A stretch of 64,000 nucleotides of DNA, from positions 124,001-188,000 of the forward strand of contig NZ_CZJT01000082.1 of assembly GCF_900010755.1 (NCBI RefSeq). Direction: 5' to 3'. The position numbers and the translations under genes are program-made. Below are positions 8,883 to 16,572 of this stretch, in pieces; the stretch's first letter is position 1, and each line of letters begins with the position of its first letter. The notes under the pieces were generated by a model. It saw nothing but the letters and a program-made list of their open reading frames with translations. It searched no databases and was not told where the DNA came from. The DNA comes from Paeniglutamicibacter antarcticus. Its GTDB lineage: Bacteria > Actinomycetota > Actinomycetes > Actinomycetales > Micrococcaceae.

Positions 8883-9431
8883 ATGCACGTACTCTTCCGC
8901 CTCATTGTCCTGTTGGCCACCGCCCGCAAACGGCCCCGCGTCTCGATCTTCGATCCAGTCTCATTGCCCATGCGCGCGAGGGTCACCGACATCGACATTG
9001 CCCGGCACATCAACAACGGCATGTACTTTTCCCTCTTTGACCTCGGGCGTTTCGAATTGATGGTGCGCTCCGGAACCTGGGATGTGATGCGAAGGAACAA
9101 ATGGACGCCCGTGGTCCAAGCCGAAACCATCACCTTCCGCAAATCCGTGGTCTTCAACCAAAAATTCACCCAGGAAACCAGGATCCTTGGATTCGACGAA
9201 CGCTGCATCTACTTTGAGCAACGCATGGTTGTCGACGGTGAAATCTATGCCCAGGCCACCATTGCCACCAGGTTGCTTTCCCCGAAGGGCCCTGTGAGCA
9301 ATGAAGAAATCATCGCGGCCGTGGGAGAAGCCGTTCCCGTCGATTTGGTGCTGCCGGAATGGATCGAATCGTGGCGCGAAAACACCGCTTTGCCAGGCTC
9401 CCGCCGGCCCGCACCGCACCAATGGGTCTAG
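8883..9431 (+). CDS. Acyl-CoA thioesterase, hot-dog fold (4HBT-like)
   Basis: A 182-residue protein with the hot-dog signature VTDIDIARHINNGMYFSLFD, in which the conserved Asp and the HxNN motif correspond to the catalytic region of 4HBT-type thioesterases. The FNQKFTQETRILGFDERCIYFEQ strands follow. It probably hydrolyses an acyl- or aryl-CoA ester in the cytoplasm or at the membrane, since the first 15 residues are hydrophobic and basic. ATG 8883 is chosen because family homology starts just after it and a -10 element sits seven bases upstream. The gene converges with the DUF2384-like gene, overlapping its end by four bases. Confidence 0.8.
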   Translation: MHVLFRLIVLLATARKRPRVSIFDPVSLPMRARVTDIDIARHINNGMYFSLFDLGRFELMVRSGTWDVMRRNKWTPVVQAETITFRKSVVFNQKFTQETRILGFDERCIYFEQRMVVDGEIYAQATIATRLLSPKGPVSNEEIIAAVGEAVPVDLVLPEWIESWRENTALPGSRRPAPHQWV

Positions 9432-9805
9432 GCGCCCTGCTGTGAGGCGAACGCCTCGGCAACCTCGACGATTTCCCGGGCGTGCAGCGCCTTGATGAAC
9501 GCGACGGGAGTCTGGTTATTGAGTTCGGGATGCGTCGAGCGAAGCCACGTGAGTGCCGTGGCGTTGTCAGGGATCGACTCCACCGTCATCCAGACCCGGT
9601 AGCCAAGCCGCAGCCGCTGTTCCTCGAGGGCATCGGGTCCAGTTCCCTCGGGATGCGCCCAGCGATGCGGCGCCGTTCCGTCCTTGGTTCCGGCCATTGC
9701 CTGGACCACCGGTGAACCGACAGCAACGATGAGCTGGGAAACGATGCCGTGGATGTCGGCTTGCGTAGATTCCACGTAGATAGCGCTGTGGCCCAAGGTT
9801 TTCAT
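9428..9805 (-). CDS. DUF2384-like (MbcA/ParS/Xre antitoxin-type) protein, intact copy
   Basis: A 125-residue protein. Its middle part, VQAMAGTKDGTAPHRWAHPE then LRLGYRVWM, and its end, ALTWLRSTHPELNNQTPVAF, follow the pattern of actinobacterial Xre-like proteins with a C-terminal toxin-binding DUF2384 domain (a short HTH part, a Trp-containing helix, then a WLR..P.L..QTP motif). Such proteins usually act as antitoxins and DNA-binding autoregulators. No RES-type or other partner toxin lies beside it. A second, frameshifted copy sits at 13308-13696, sharing a 93-bp stretch of perfect identity. I start at ATG 9805 by alignment with copy 2; a longer start at 9841 is possible. The family call is by eye. 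Confidence 0.65.
   Translation of the reverse strand: MKTLGHSAIYVESTQADIHGIVSQLIVAVGSPVVQAMAGTKDGTAPHRWAHPEGTGPDALEEQRLRLGYRVWMTVESIPDNATALTWLRSTHPELNNQTPVAFIKALHAREIVEVAEAFASQQGA
9446..9538. repeat. 93-bp perfect direct repeat, copy 1
   Basis: Identical to 13326-13418 in the same orientation. It covers the last third of the DUF2384-like gene. Outside this block the two gene copies differ noticeably. The two repeats bracket the potassium-uptake genes and the transposase remnant and could support deletion of the intervening 3.9 kb. Confidence 0.9.
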
Positions 9806-9880
9806 AAGTCCAGCATCCACCCGCGGGGAGCGAAAAACCATGACTGTCCGGTGGGTGCCCAGCGCCGGCCGGTGCCATGC

Positions 9881-9976
9881 CTACTCGATGTTATGCAATG
9901 AAACCATGGCCAGCCAGATCACTGCGGTGATGCCCACAGCGTAGAAAATTATCATGCCGAGTATCTCGCCGTTCAC
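9881..9976 (-). CDS. Small single-span membrane peptide downstream of ktrA
   Basis: A 31-residue peptide beginning at GTG 9974-9976, preceded by AAGGAG with a 9-base gap. It starts VNGEILG, crosses the membrane with MIIFYAVGITAVIWLAMVSL and ends HNIE. Size and shape recall accessory peptides such as KdpF or the MetS-type small transporter subunits, but no family motif is clear. It lies 178 bp downstream of ktrA on the same strand, so a role with potassium transport is possible but unproven. A longer in-frame start at 10108 lacks a ribosome site. Confidence 0.5.
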   Translation of the reverse strand: MNGEILGMIIFYAVGITAVIWLAMVSLHNIE

Positions 9977-10154
9977 GTTGCCATGCTCCTTGCTTCCGGG
10001 ATGAAGCCCGGCCAACGGCCAACGCTTTCCTTCCGAACCAGTCAGCCATGCCCGACAGGGTATGTCTAGGCTGTTGGTGCAATCCTCATGACTTCCATAC
10101 GCAAACACCGTTAATCAATACGCCGATCACCAAATGCACCCTCGGGGCAGTTGC

Positions 10155-10853
10155 TCAGAGCAGCGTGGCGAACCGTTCGGCCGCCGCGGTGGCACCGGCG
10201 ACAATGATCTGATCCTCCGCGTTCAGCACTGTCTGCGGGGTTGCATAGTCCCATTCCCCGCTTTGGCGCTTGACCGCGACGACCGTGACATGGTGCTTGT
10301 TCCTGATCCCGGTGGCACTGAGCGGCTGGTTCTGTGCTTCCCGTGGCGGCCGGGTCTTGACCATCGCAAAACCGTCCTCGAACTCGACGTAGTCAAGCAT
10401 GGCGCCGCGAACCAGGTGGGCGACCCTGCGTCCCATGTCCTGTTCGGGGTGGATGACGTGCTTAACGCCCAGCTGGTCAAGGATCTGCCCGTGCGCGGTG
10501 CTCACCGCCTTGGCCCAAATCTCGGGGATATTGAAGCGCAGCAGGGCGGAAGTGGTCAGGATGCTTGCCTCGAGGTCGCTGCCGATGCCCACCACAGCCC
10601 TGTCGAACTCGTGCACCGAGAGCTGGCGCAGCACCTCCTCCTTGGTGGAGTCGGCGCGCACTACGTGGGTGAGCAGGCCGTTGAATGACTGGACAACATC
10701 CGCGTCGGCGTCGATGCCCAGCACTTCGGTACCGGACGCCGCGAGCTCCAGGGCCAGCGAGCCGCCGAAGCGGCCCAGGCCAATGACGACCACCGAGTTG
10801 GCCTCGGCAATGCGTTCAAGGGATTTGGAGGAGAACAGCGGGTGCTTAGCCAA
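10155..10853 (-). CDS. ktrA: Potassium uptake regulatory subunit (KtrA/TrkA type)
   Basis: A 232-residue cytoplasmic gating subunit. The RCK_N Rossmann domain (about 18-140) has VVVIGLGRFGGSLALEL with the GxGxxG nucleotide loop and the acidic strand end GIDAD; an RCK_C domain follows from about 160. An octameric ring of such subunits binds ATP/ADP or NAD(H) and opens the KtrB/TrkH channel. The start overlaps the end of the channel gene by 8 bp, giving tight coupling. Length and layout fit single-RCK KtrA rather than the duplicated 450-residue enterobacterial TrkA. Confidence 0.92.
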   Translation of the reverse strand: MAKHPLFSSKSLERIAEANSVVVIGLGRFGGSLALELAASGTEVLGIDADADVVQSFNGLLTHVVRADSTKEEVLRQLSVHEFDRAVVGIGSDLEASILTTSALLRFNIPEIWAKAVSTAHGQILDQLGVKHVIHPEQDMGRRVAHLVRGAMLDYVEFEDGFAMVKTRPPREAQNQPLSATGIRNKHHVTVVAVKRQSGEWDYATPQTVLNAEDQIIVAGATAAAERFATLL

Positions 10854-12213
10854 TGAGTGGCCTCTCTTTCGGGAATTCGTACATCATGGGACGTGAGCGC
10901 AGGGCCAGAGCCGAGGCCAGGGTGACCGGGCCCAGACGGCCCACGAACATCAAGAACACCAGCAGGAGTTGCCCTGCAGGTGGCAGCGAAGCAGTGATGC
11001 CAGTGGACAGGCCGACGGTTGCAAAGGCGGAGATCGTTTCAAAAAGCAGCTTGTCGAAACCGATGTCGGTGATCAGCATCAGGGTCATGGTGGACCCGAT
11101 GACCAGTGCTACGGCCAGCAGCACGATCGTGATGGCCTGGCGGTGGATCGAACGGGGGAGCCGCTTGCCAAAGACATTCACTGCGGTGCCGCCCTGGATT
11201 TCGGTGAGCAGGATGAAGAACAGGACAGCAAAGGTGGTGATTTTCAGGCCGCCGGCGGTTCCTGCTGGGCCGCCACCGATGAACATGAGGATGTCCATGC
11301 CCAGCCACGTGGCCGGATCCATCTGGCCGAAGTCCAGGGAGTTGAAGCCGGCGGTGCGGGTCATGACGGATTGGAAGAATCCGGCCAGTACTTTATCCGC
11401 GGTGGACAGGGCGCCAAGGGTCTTGGGGTTGTTCCATTCCACGGCGGAGATGAAGAGGGTACCGGCGGCGAGCAGGATTGCCGTTCCGCTGAGCACCAGC
11501 CTGGTATTCATCGACCAGTGCAGTGGTTTTCGGTACTGGCGGCCGAGCTCGAAAAGCACTGGGAACCCGAGGCCGCCGATGATGATGGCCCCGGCGATCG
11601 GAAGACAAATCCACGGGTCACCCACGAATCCCATGAGGTTGTCGCTGAAGAGTGCGAAACCCGCGTTGTTGAATGCCGAGATCGAGTGGAATACGCCCAT
11701 CCATATGGCTTCCCCGAAGGAATGTCCGTAGCCGATGCCAAAGCGCAGGGATAAGGCAACCGCAACTGCCAGCTCAACGGCAACTGTCATCCGCAGCACG
11801 CCCAGCAACACGGATTTCACATCCCCGAAGCCAGTGCTTTTGGTTTCCGCGGCGGTCTGGATCCGTGATTTGAGACCCAGTTTTCTTGCCATGATCACGC
11901 CCAGAAGCGAGGCGAAGGACATGATGCCGAAGCCGCCGAGTTGGATCATGATCAGGATCGATACCTGACCGAACGTTGTCCAGTAGGCGGCCGTGTCAAC
12001 CACTGCCAATCCGGTGACGCATACCGCCGAGGTTGCCGTGAACAGGGCTTCCAGGAAGCCTGCACCGCCGGGTCCCACCTTGGAAATAGGCAGCATGAGG
12101 ACCAGCGTTCCCGCAAGGATCGCGGTGCCGAATCCCAGGGCGATGGCTTGGGCCGGATGCCGGGGCATGACGGCCCGGACCAGGTGCCTGGGGAAAATTG
12201 GACGAGGACGCAT
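10846..12213 (-). CDS. ktrB: Potassium uptake channel/transporter (KtrB/TrkH type)
   Basis: A 455-residue membrane protein with the four repeated helix-pore-helix units of the Trk/Ktr/HKT superfamily. The selectivity-filter segments are recognisable as TSAVCVTGLA, SAFNNAGFAL, TRTAGFNSLD and ATVGLSTGIT, each with the key glycine. The intracellular-loop region FIGGGPAGTAGGLKITTFAV is typical of KtrB. With KtrA it imports potassium driven by membrane potential and possibly sodium. A -10 TATTCT lies seven bases before the ATG, predicting a leaderless message and leaving no room for a 5'-UTR riboswitch. Confidence 0.92.
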   Translation of the reverse strand: MRPRPIFPRHLVRAVMPRHPAQAIALGFGTAILAGTLVLMLPISKVGPGGAGFLEALFTATSAVCVTGLAVVDTAAYWTTFGQVSILIMIQLGGFGIMSFASLLGVIMARKLGLKSRIQTAAETKSTGFGDVKSVLLGVLRMTVAVELAVAVALSLRFGIGYGHSFGEAIWMGVFHSISAFNNAGFALFSDNLMGFVGDPWICLPIAGAIIIGGLGFPVLFELGRQYRKPLHWSMNTRLVLSGTAILLAAGTLFISAVEWNNPKTLGALSTADKVLAGFFQSVMTRTAGFNSLDFGQMDPATWLGMDILMFIGGGPAGTAGGLKITTFAVLFFILLTEIQGGTAVNVFGKRLPRSIHRQAITIVLLAVALVIGSTMTLMLITDIGFDKLLFETISAFATVGLSTGITASLPPAGQLLLVFLMFVGRLGPVTLASALALRSRPMMYEFPKERPLIG

Positions 12214-12220
12214 GAGTTAC

Positions 12221-12226
12221 AGAATA
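12221..12226 (-). promoter_or_regulatory. -10 element of the leaderless ktrBA message
   Basis: On the minus strand TATTCT is followed by GTAACTC and then the ktrB ATG (12211-12213), a 7-base gap. The -35 is not clear. Confidence 0.5.
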
Positions 12227-12417
12227 AGCGTTGGCGGCCGAATCGCCGCTTAGCTGCGGGAATGCTCCTTGGCGTTGCGGACCCGCGGTTGCTGCCCCGC
12301 TGCGGCGGGAGCCGGAACTGGTCATGGCTGGCGCGGAAACGCGGAGCCGGGATCGACCCTAAATGAGCTAGTCCCAAGCGCTGGTGGAGAGTGCTAAGTC
12401 TCGTACGTAAACCCAAA

Positions 12418-13287
12418 ACTGAGCACACTCTGCGTCCCACTGACCGACCGCGTCCTACCGAAGTTGGGAAACGGCCGGTCGAGCAAGCTCGGCCGAAAGG
12501 CCGTCCTGAGCAATGCCGAGCTGCTGTGCCTGGTGGTCGCCCAGCACCTGCTGCACGGGCATTCTTCGAAAAATCCCGTTGGGTCCGCTACACACGTACC
12601 CACCTGAGCGGGCTATTCCCGGGATCCCGCAACTATCCGGCTACAACAAGCGGGTCACGGCCGCGGGAACGCTGATCAGCCCGGTGAACACCGCGCGGGC
12701 CAAGGACACCGAATCCCGGCAGGAGGTCCTCCGGGCGCTGGATTTCACACCCGTCCCGTGCGGCACCAGCCGCGAAACGGTCAATCGCTTCGACCTGGCC
12801 GGGGATGCCGGCTACGGTTCCTGCCCCCCACACTCCCGCTACTTCTGGGGCTGTCGCCTGTATCTGATCAGCACACCAGACGGGACGCGGGTGATCTAGG
12901 GCCTGGCCAACCCGAAACTCGGGGACCTCGAAGTCACCGAATCCCTGTTGCGCCACGACCACCACTTGATCCGCGACAATCATGTCATCCTCGCCGGCCG
13001 TCATTTCGAACGGTTCATCACCGAAGGCGTCGGAGCACACCTGGTGCGACCGGAGCGCAAGGACGAACAGCCCAGGTTCGGGGAATTCGGCGGCATCCGC
13101 CAATGGATCGAGTCCATCTTCGAAACCCTCAGTGGCCACCTCGGCCTCGAACACCACGGCGCATGGACTCTCGAAGGACTCTTATGCGCGCGTGGCTTCA
13201 AAGCTGTTGACCCTCGTGGAGGGAAGCTGGCCCAACTGGAAAACCAACGAACCGCGAAAATGCTCCCTGACCACCTACGACCACTGA
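12418..13287 (+). pseudogene. IS982-family transposase remnant, multiply frameshifted
   Basis: Pieces of one transposase can be read by changing frame. LSNAELLCLVVAQHLL lies near 12508, RYTRTHLSGLFPGS near 12590, and GYNKRV then LDFTPVPCGTSRETVNRFDL with AGYGSCPPHSRYFWGCRLYL (12640-12870). A TAG follows at 12897-12899, then RPERKDE and RQWIESIFETLSGHLGLEHH in the same frame, and ARVASKLL to SLTTYDH* after a further shift near 13180. These match the order of motifs in IS982 elements. The first catalytic Asp and the Glu are kept, but the second Asp (normally ADKGF, here AGRHF) is lost. I could not define terminal inverted repeats. It is long dead and lies beside the duplicated DUF2384-like gene. 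Confidence 0.75.
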
Positions 13288-13307
13288 AATGATTAGGACA
13301 TGATCAT

Positions 13308-13696
13308 CTAGTCACCCGGCCGTGTGGCGAACGCCTCGGCAACCTCGACGATTTCCCGGGCGTGCAGCGCCTTGATGAACGCGACGGGAGTCTGGTTATT
13401 GAGTTCGGGATGCGTCGAACACCGCCGCGACAGTGCCGCGACAGTGCCGCGGCGGTGTCAGCGAGCGACTCCACCGCCATCCGGACCCGGTAGCCAAGCC
13501 GCAGCCGCTGTTCCTCGAGGGCATCGGGTCCCGTGCCTTCCGGATGGGCCCAGCGGTGCGGCGCCGTCCCGTCCTTGGTTCCGGCCATTGCCTGGACCAC
13601 CAGTGAACCGACAGCAACCCTGAGCCGGGAAACGATGTCGTGGATATCGCCCTGCCTTGGTTCCACGTAGATAGCCCTGTGGCCCACGGGTTTCAC
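13308..13696 (-). pseudogene. DUF2384-like protein, second copy, frameshifted by an 11-bp tandem duplication
   Basis: From GTG 13694-13696 the frame reads MKPVGHRAIYVEPRQGDIHD and follows copy 1 closely to about residue 90. There the sequence CGACAGTGCCG is present twice in tandem (around 13427-13449); aligned against copy 1 the block is 11 bases longer. This shifts the reading frame, so the encoded C-terminus becomes arginine/serine-rich nonsense that ends at 13304. Removing one unit restores the frame to a stop at 13308-13310 and a normal end (EVAEAFATRPGD). The last third is identical to copy 1 over 93 bp. Confidence 0.8.
13326..13418. repeat. 93-bp perfect direct repeat, copy 2
   Basis: Identical to 9446-9538. 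The sharp edge of identity, compared with about 85 percent similarity further upstream in the gene, suggests gene conversion or recent selection on this part. Confidence 0.9.
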
Positions 13697-13775
13697 GCCT
13701 CAAGCTTCCCGCGGGACGTAGTGAAAATCCATGGAAGAAAGCTGCCACCTTAAACCCCTTGCAGGGCTCGGCTGT

Positions 13776-13781
13776 TACCAT
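13776..13781 (+). promoter_or_regulatory. -10 element for the ABC-F leader transcript
   Basis: TACCAT lies six bases before the ATG of the upstream ORF at 13788, the same spacing seen at other leaderless starts in this window. No good -35 is seen. Confidence 0.5.
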
Positions 13782-13787
13782 CGAAAC

Positions 13788-13808
13788 ATGGGTACGCTTT
13801 TTAGCTAA
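13788..13808 (+). CDS. Upstream ORF / leader peptide MGTLFS
   Basis: A six-codon frame, ATG GGT ACG CTT TTT AGC followed by TAA, about 170 bp before the ABC-F resistance gene. The -10 spacing predicts that transcription starts at its ATG, so it would be the first thing translated. A strong hairpin begins three bases after its stop. For several ABC-F and rRNA-methylase resistance genes it is known that antibiotic-stalled ribosomes on a short leader ORF control downstream expression. That this peptide does so here is inference. Confidence 0.5.
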   Translation: MGTLFS

Positions 13809-13811
13809 TAC

Positions 13812-13847
13812 GGAACGCCGCGTCGAGTTCTCTCCGCGGCGGGTTCC
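13812..13847 (+). promoter_or_regulatory. Attenuator-like hairpin in the ABC-F leader
   Basis: GGAACGCCGCG (13812-13822) pairs with CGCGGC plus GTTCC (13835-13847), leaving a two-base GG bulge and a 12-base loop. It starts directly after the leader ORF, where a ribosome stalled on the ORF would mask its left arm. No T-run follows. Further GC-rich complementary segments (GCCGT near 13929, ACGGC near 13955) could form alternative structures around the ribosome site. Confidence 0.5.
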
Positions 13848-13975
13848 AAGCGGTTGGCTCGCGCACGCGGGCTGACCGACGGTCCATTCCCCGTATTTCT
13901 TGCCGGTGCCGCCGCAGGCGCCGCCCATGCCGTCGTCCCCGAAACCCCGGTGCACGGCGGAGAAAGTGGTTTCCC

Positions 13976-15667
13976 ATGACCCGTGAATCTACAACCCCGC
14001 ATACTCCCCGCCACATCTGCCAGCTGCGCGCGGGCACCGTCAGGTTTGGCGACAAACTGGTGCTCAACGACGTCGACCTGGTCATCGGCCGCACCGAACG
14101 AGTGGCCCTGATCGGCGAAAACGGAGCCGGAAAATCGACCCTTCTCGGTGCCCTGGCCGGATCCGTGGAACTGGCCGATGGTCTGCTGCTGCGCGAACCC
14201 GCGGCTTCCTTGGCCCTTGCCGAACAGCGGCCACGTTTTCCGGCGGGCGCCACGGTGGCCGCGGCCCTGGATCTGCTGCTGGCGCCATTGCGGGGACTTG
14301 AGGCCCGGATGCAGGCAACCTCCGCGCTACTGGCCAGGGCCCCGGAATCCGGGCATCCTGTGCTGCTGAAACAACTCGCCGAGCTCACCGAGGAATTTGA
14401 GCGGCGCGACGGATACCGTCTCGAGACCAGGATCGATGCCGCACTGGACCAGCTGGGACTGCGCGGGCTGGATCGGCAGCGGCAGGTATCGGGGCTTTCC
14501 GGGGGAGAACGTGCGCGACTGGCTCTGGCCGCAGCCTTGTCCGCTGAGCCCGATCTGCTGCTACTTGATGAACCCACCAACGACCTGGACGAGGCCGGAC
14601 TGACCTGGCTGGAGGAACGCCTCGCTGATCATCGCGGTGCCTTGGTCACGGTCAGCCATGACCGGAGGTTCCTGCAACGCTTCGCCACGGACATCGTGAA
14701 CCTGCAGGGCGGGCGGTTGCGCCGCTACGGCAACGGGTATGCGGGCTACCTCGGTTCCATGGCCGCCGAACGCCAACGCTTGCTGGCCGAACGCGAGGCT
14801 TGGGAACGTGAACTGGAACGCAACCGCCAGCTGGTGGCGGCAAACGCCTTCAGGCTCGGCCAGATTCCCCGCAAGATGGACAAGGCCGGCTTTGGCCACG
14901 GCGCCTTTAGGCTGCGCGGGCGTGACCACGGGGCGATGGCACGCATCCGGATGGCCAAGGAACGCATGGCCCGGCTGCAGGAGAGCCCGGCACCGCGCCC
15001 CGCCGATCCACTGCGTTTCACCCACGCATTTACCGCTCCCGCCGCGGACCTGGATACCGCAACGCCGCTGGTGCGCGTCCTGGACGCCGTACTGGATCCA
15101 CGGTTCGGGCCCGCGTTGCGCGTGCCGGAGTTGGAGATCCACCCGGGGGAACGGTTGCTGGTCTCGGGGCCCAACGGGTCCGGGAAAACCACGCTGCTGC
15201 GCCTGCTGGCCGGCGAGCTCACGCCGCAATCGGGGGTGTTCTGGCGCGTGCCTAAGCTCCGGGTGGCCCACCTGCGCCAGGACTTGGGTTCAGCTGCACC
15301 GCAGGGACTGCTCTCGGCCTTTGCCAGGGCCACCAACAACTATCGCGACGATGCCATCGAGATCCTCCTGCGCCTGGGGCTGTTCCGGCCCGAGGATCTG
15401 CTGCGCCCCCTGACCGTCCTGTCCGTGGGTCAGCTCCGGCGTTTTGAATTGGCGGTTGCCCTCAGCGTGCCATCGGACATGCTGCTGCTGGATGAGCCAA
15501 CCAACCACCTGGCTCCGGACCTCGTCGAGGAACTCGAGGATGCGCTGGAGGACTATCCGGGTGCCGTGGTGACGGTGACCCATGACCGGGTGTGGCGCCA
15601 TCGATTCGCGCAGGGGCCGGTGCGCCGGTTGCGGGTTCTGCCCGGGGGAGAGCTCGTGAATGACTAG
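13976..15667 (+). CDS. ABC-F type ribosomal protection protein (antibiotic resistance)
   Basis: A 563-residue soluble twin-ATPase with no membrane domain. Nucleotide site 1: Walker A GENGAGKST near residue 50, signature LSGGERARLALA near 175, Walker B LLLLDEPTNDLDE near 200. A roughly 80-residue arginine-rich interdomain linker follows (about 225-330). Site 2: GPNGSGKTT near 398, LSVGQLRRFELA near 481, LLLDEPTNHL near 503. This is the layout of actinobacterial resistance ABC-F proteins (TlrC/OleB/LmrC style), which bind the ribosomal E site and dislodge macrolides, lincosamides or similar drugs; the linker determines the spectrum. A leader ORF and hairpin precede it. It ends overlapping the convergent GntR gene by four bases. 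Confidence 0.88.
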   Translation: MTRESTTPHTPRHICQLRAGTVRFGDKLVLNDVDLVIGRTERVALIGENGAGKSTLLGALAGSVELADGLLLREPAASLALAEQRPRFPAGATVAAALDLLLAPLRGLEARMQATSALLARAPESGHPVLLKQLAELTEEFERRDGYRLETRIDAALDQLGLRGLDRQRQVSGLSGGERARLALAAALSAEPDLLLLDEPTNDLDEAGLTWLEERLADHRGALVTVSHDRRFLQRFATDIVNLQGGRLRRYGNGYAGYLGSMAAERQRLLAEREAWERELERNRQLVAANAFRLGQIPRKMDKAGFGHGAFRLRGRDHGAMARIRMAKERMARLQESPAPRPADPLRFTHAFTAPAADLDTATPLVRVLDAVLDPRFGPALRVPELEIHPGERLLVSGPNGSGKTTLLRLLAGELTPQSGVFWRVPKLRVAHLRQDLGSAAPQGLLSAFARATNNYRDDAIEILLRLGLFRPEDLLRPLTVLSVGQLRRFELAVALSVPSDMLLLDEPTNHLAPDLVEELEDALEDYPGAVVTVTHDRVWRHRFAQGPVRRLRVLPGGELVND

Positions 15668-16395
15668 CGGATATCCGCCATCCTGGCGAGCTGTTCGCGG
15701 ATCCCGTCGAAGTGGCTGCTGAGCAGGTCGCTGGCCAGAGCCTTGTCCCCGGCCCGGACTGCCTCGAGCAGCTCACGGTGCGAGTGTGCGGTCTCGGCCA
15801 GGTGCGAGCGCGAGCTGTCGGCGGTGTCCATGCTTTGGTGGATGCTGCGATAGACATCCCAGAAGACGCCGAGCAGGTTGCTGAGCAATTCGTTGTTCAG
15901 CGGTTCGAAGAGCGTGCGGTGGAAATTCTTGTCGGCTTCCACGAAGTTCTGGCCGTTTGCGGCGAGGGACTCCATGGTGGCGACGGTGGCCTCGAGTGTT
16001 GCCAGCTGCTCCGGGGTGATGGCGGCAATGGCCGCCCCGACCAGCCCGGATTCCAACGCCTGGCGGACATCGACCAGCTCGTTGGCCTCGTGTCCCTTGT
16101 GGCGCAGCGACATCTGTCCGCGGAAGGTCAGTGAATCGGAGAGGGCCAGGAGGTTCTCCGCGGCCACGAACATGCCAAAACCATGCCTGATTTCCACCAC
16201 GCCGAGTGCCTGAAGCACCTTGATGGCCTCGCGCAGCGTGTTGCGGCCGACGCCCAGTTCTGCGGAAAGCTCCTGCTCGGTGGGCAATGCGTCGCCGGGG
16301 AGCAATCCGCGATCCAAGATGAGGTCGGTGATATCGGCGGTGAGTGCGCGCAGGCGTGCATGGGCATCGAGACGTGGTGCTCGCGTGATGGTCAT
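15664..16395 (-). CDS. nanR: GntR/FadR-family regulator with FCD domain (probable NanR)
   Basis: A 243-residue regulator. The N-terminal winged helix (about 10-80) contains LPTEQELSAELGVGRNTLRE, the FadR-type recognition region. The C-terminal FCD domain (about 95-230) carries DVRQALE and FVEADKNFHRTLFE, whose Asp and His residues usually bind a metal and a sugar- or acid-type effector. It is divergent from the sialic-acid operon, and two perfect inverted repeats lie in the shared intergenic region. It is therefore the likely local repressor, released by sialic acid or a phosphorylated intermediate. AGGAGG lies 11 bases before the start. Role inferred from position. Confidence 0.8.
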   Translation of the reverse strand: MTITRAPRLDAHARLRALTADITDLILDRGLLPGDALPTEQELSAELGVGRNTLREAIKVLQALGVVEIRHGFGMFVAAENLLALSDSLTFRGQMSLRHKGHEANELVDVRQALESGLVGAAIAAITPEQLATLEATVATMESLAANGQNFVEADKNFHRTLFEPLNNELLSNLLGVFWDVYRSIHQSMDTADSSRSHLAETAHSHRELLEAVRAGDKALASDLLSSHFDGIREQLARMADIR

Positions 16396-16445
16396 GTGTG
16401 CTGATACCTCCTAGTCGTGCAGGGGATGGCCCCTGATGTCAATCA

Positions 16446-16462
16446 TGGTCCATGGCGGACCA
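16446..16462. promoter_or_regulatory. Operator candidate 1 in the nan intergenic region
   Basis: TGGTCC-atggc-GGACCA is a perfect 6-bp inverted repeat, of the size and symmetry bound by FadR-type GntR dimers, between nanR and the transporter operon. Confidence 0.55.
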
Positions 16463-16470
16463 ATATTAGT

Positions 16471-16507
16471 GACCCAGTTGACTATGGGTCGTGATGCCGC
16501 TTACAGT
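16471..16507 (+). promoter_or_regulatory. nan operon promoter with embedded operator candidate 2
   Basis: -35 TTGACT (16478-16483), 18-bp spacer, -10 TACAGT (16502-16507). A perfect inverted repeat GACCCA-gttgacta-TGGGTC (16471-16490) encloses the -35, so a bound repressor would block polymerase. About 65 bases separate the -10 from the first gene. Confidence 0.6.
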
Positions 16508-16572
16508 CTAACTCACAGCATAGGACATCCTACGTCCGACTTTCTCAGTCTTGGATTTGAAAGAGGTTTGTT

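Noticed and set aside
12214-12417. A riboswitch or leader upstream of ktrB
   Set aside because: The -10 lies seven bases before the ktrB ATG, leaving no leader; I see no conserved riboswitch elements in this stretch.
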